Source: Bacillota bacterium
GTDB taxonomy: Bacteria > Bacillota > Clostridia > Oscillospirales > Oscillospiraceae
DNA: 12,974 nt
Assembly: GCA_023395775.1 (NCBI GenBank)
Contig: JAEWYA010000223.1
Location: 1 to 12,974 of the forward strand
Direction: 5' to 3'
Shown one piece after another: positions 12,268 to 12,974 of this stretch (position 1 is its first letter; every line of letters starts with the position of its first letter). The notes beneath the pieces were generated by a model that saw only the letters and a list, made by a program, of their open reading frames with translations, made no database searches and had not been told where the DNA came from. Made by a program: the position numbers and the translations under genes.

Positions 12268-12974
12268 TTAATATCCATAGGAGTTTTCCATCTGGGTGGC
12301 GGTGAACACAGTGGTTCCCTCATCCACGCCGGACTTGATCTCCACATTGTAGTTGTCCGAAATGCCGATCTCCACCGGGATCGGGTAGTACCCATCCGGC
12401 ACACCGTCAACGGGAACGGCCAGCTCCGCAATGTTTTCCGGGGCCTTGTCCGCCTTGACGAAGACCACATAGCCGGAGGAACCGTCTGTAAACTGGGCAT
12501 TCTTCACGCTCTGGATCGGCAGCGTCAAACAGTTGTCGTTCTGGCTGGCAACCAGAGAATAAGTGACATTGCTGCCGCTCATCAATGAGCCATCGGTATT
12601 GTCCACCGAAATCACCATCGGGTACGCAGCCACGCCGTTTGTCACCTTGCTGTTGAGACTGACAGACTCCACCGTACCGATAAACTTGGTGCCCCATTGG
12701 TCCAGATCCACGGACATCCCCGCCTTGACATAGCTGATGTTTCGCTCATCCACCGTGGCGTCAATCAAGATGGTGGTGGTGTCCGCAATGGAGATTACCG
12801 TGGTGTTGGCCGCCACATCCTCTCCGGCGGTAAGTGCAAGGCCCATGACCGTTCCGTCGATCGGGGCCACGGCGCTGCAATTATCAAGGTTCTCCTGAGC
12901 GGTGTCCAAAGTCTTCTGGGCGTCCGCCAGACTCTGCTGCAACGTAAACAGCTCATTTTCGCTGTCCTCACCAT
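12268..12974 (-). CDS. MacA/YknX-like membrane fusion (periplasmic adaptor) protein, C-terminal part; N-terminus off the window
   Basis: Adaptor subunit of the MFP-ABC transporter, expected to be membrane-anchored and to extend outward from the permease. About 235 residues are visible and the frame is open to the right edge, so the start, membrane anchor and first half are missing. Seen in order: the descending helix of the coiled-coil hairpin (LFTLQQSLADAQKTLDTAQ), the second lipoyl half-motif AVAPIDGTVMGLALTAGEDV, a beta-barrel segment starting DATVDERNISYVKAGMSV, and the C-terminal membrane-proximal domain ending in TATQMENSYGY. This order is that of HlyD/MacA adaptors. A Gram-positive host has no TolC-like outer-membrane channel, so the coiled coil must contact something in the wall zone or nothing. 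It is followed 5 bases later by the ATPase gene, in operon order adaptor-ATPase-permease, as in yknXYZ. Confidence 0.9.
   Translation of the reverse strand, partial: GEDSENELFTLQQSLADAQKTLDTAQENLDNCSAVAPIDGTVMGLALTAGEDVAANTTVISIADTTTILIDATVDERNISYVKAGMSVDLDQWGTKFIGTVESVSLNSKVTNGVAAYPMVISVDNTDGSLMSGSNVTYSLVASQNDNCLTLPIQSVKNAQFTDGSSGYVVFVKADKAPENIAELAVPVDGVPDGYYPIPVEIGISDNYNVEIKSGVDEGTTVFTATQMENSYGY

Noticed and set aside
1..12974. tRNA, rRNA, CRISPR array, insertion sequence, toxin-antitoxin or phage genes
   Set aside because: No cloverleaf, rRNA core, regularly spaced repeat, transposase or terminal inverted repeat was seen on either strand.

Overview
The window looks like chromosomal DNA from a GC-rich member of the Clostridia, most likely an Oscillospiraceae-type gut Firmicute. 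The reasons are: Gram-positive core genes (PcrA-type helicase, RqcH/NFACT protein, Mini-ribonuclease III); strong purine-rich ribosome binding sites; intrinsic terminators; two exported S-layer-homology (SLH) proteins; and a pair of proteins that I match from memory to the Clostridia-associated families DUF6323 and DUF6179. No rRNA, tRNA, CRISPR array, transposon or phage gene is visible. The genus cannot be fixed from the sequence alone.

Layout. (1) 1-2205, plus: the 3' part of pcrA, with Walker A lost beyond the left edge. (2) 2206-2336: convergent gap with a near-perfect two-way terminator and a second hairpin. (3) 4491-2337, minus: mrnC then rqcH, 1 nt apart, behind a recognisable promoter and a 12-bp hairpin with a U-run. 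(4) 4492-4632: divergent control region. (5) 4633-5944, plus: DUF6323-like and DUF6179-like genes overlapping by 11 nt. (6) 5945-6021: convergent gap with two hairpins. (7) 7656-6022, minus: exported SLH-GH25 cell-wall hydrolase. (8) 7657-7977: a 321-nt gap holding the terminator of the upstream operon, a dyad, a very good sigma-A-type promoter, and a leader of about 190 nt with a terminator-like hairpin before the start codon. (9) 12974-7978, minus: an operon of MacA/YknX-like adaptor (N-terminus off the right edge), MacB/YknY-like ATPase, MacB/YknZ-like permease and a 764-residue SLH protein of unknown function. The gaps are +5, -4 and +17 nt.

How the genes work together. PcrA handles DNA repair and conflict resolution. 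MrnC (23S rRNA 3'/5' end maturation) and RqcH (alanine tailing of stalled nascent chains on 50S subunits) both act on the large ribosomal subunit and are cotranscribed. The right half is an envelope block: an MFP-ABC transporter whose last operon gene is a wall-anchored SLH protein, followed by a separately promoted SLH-anchored muramidase.

The parts most likely to be new are the transporter-SLH operon, the structured leader ahead of the muramidase gene, the DUF6323/DUF6179 pair, and the hairpin in the leader of the RNase gene mrnC.
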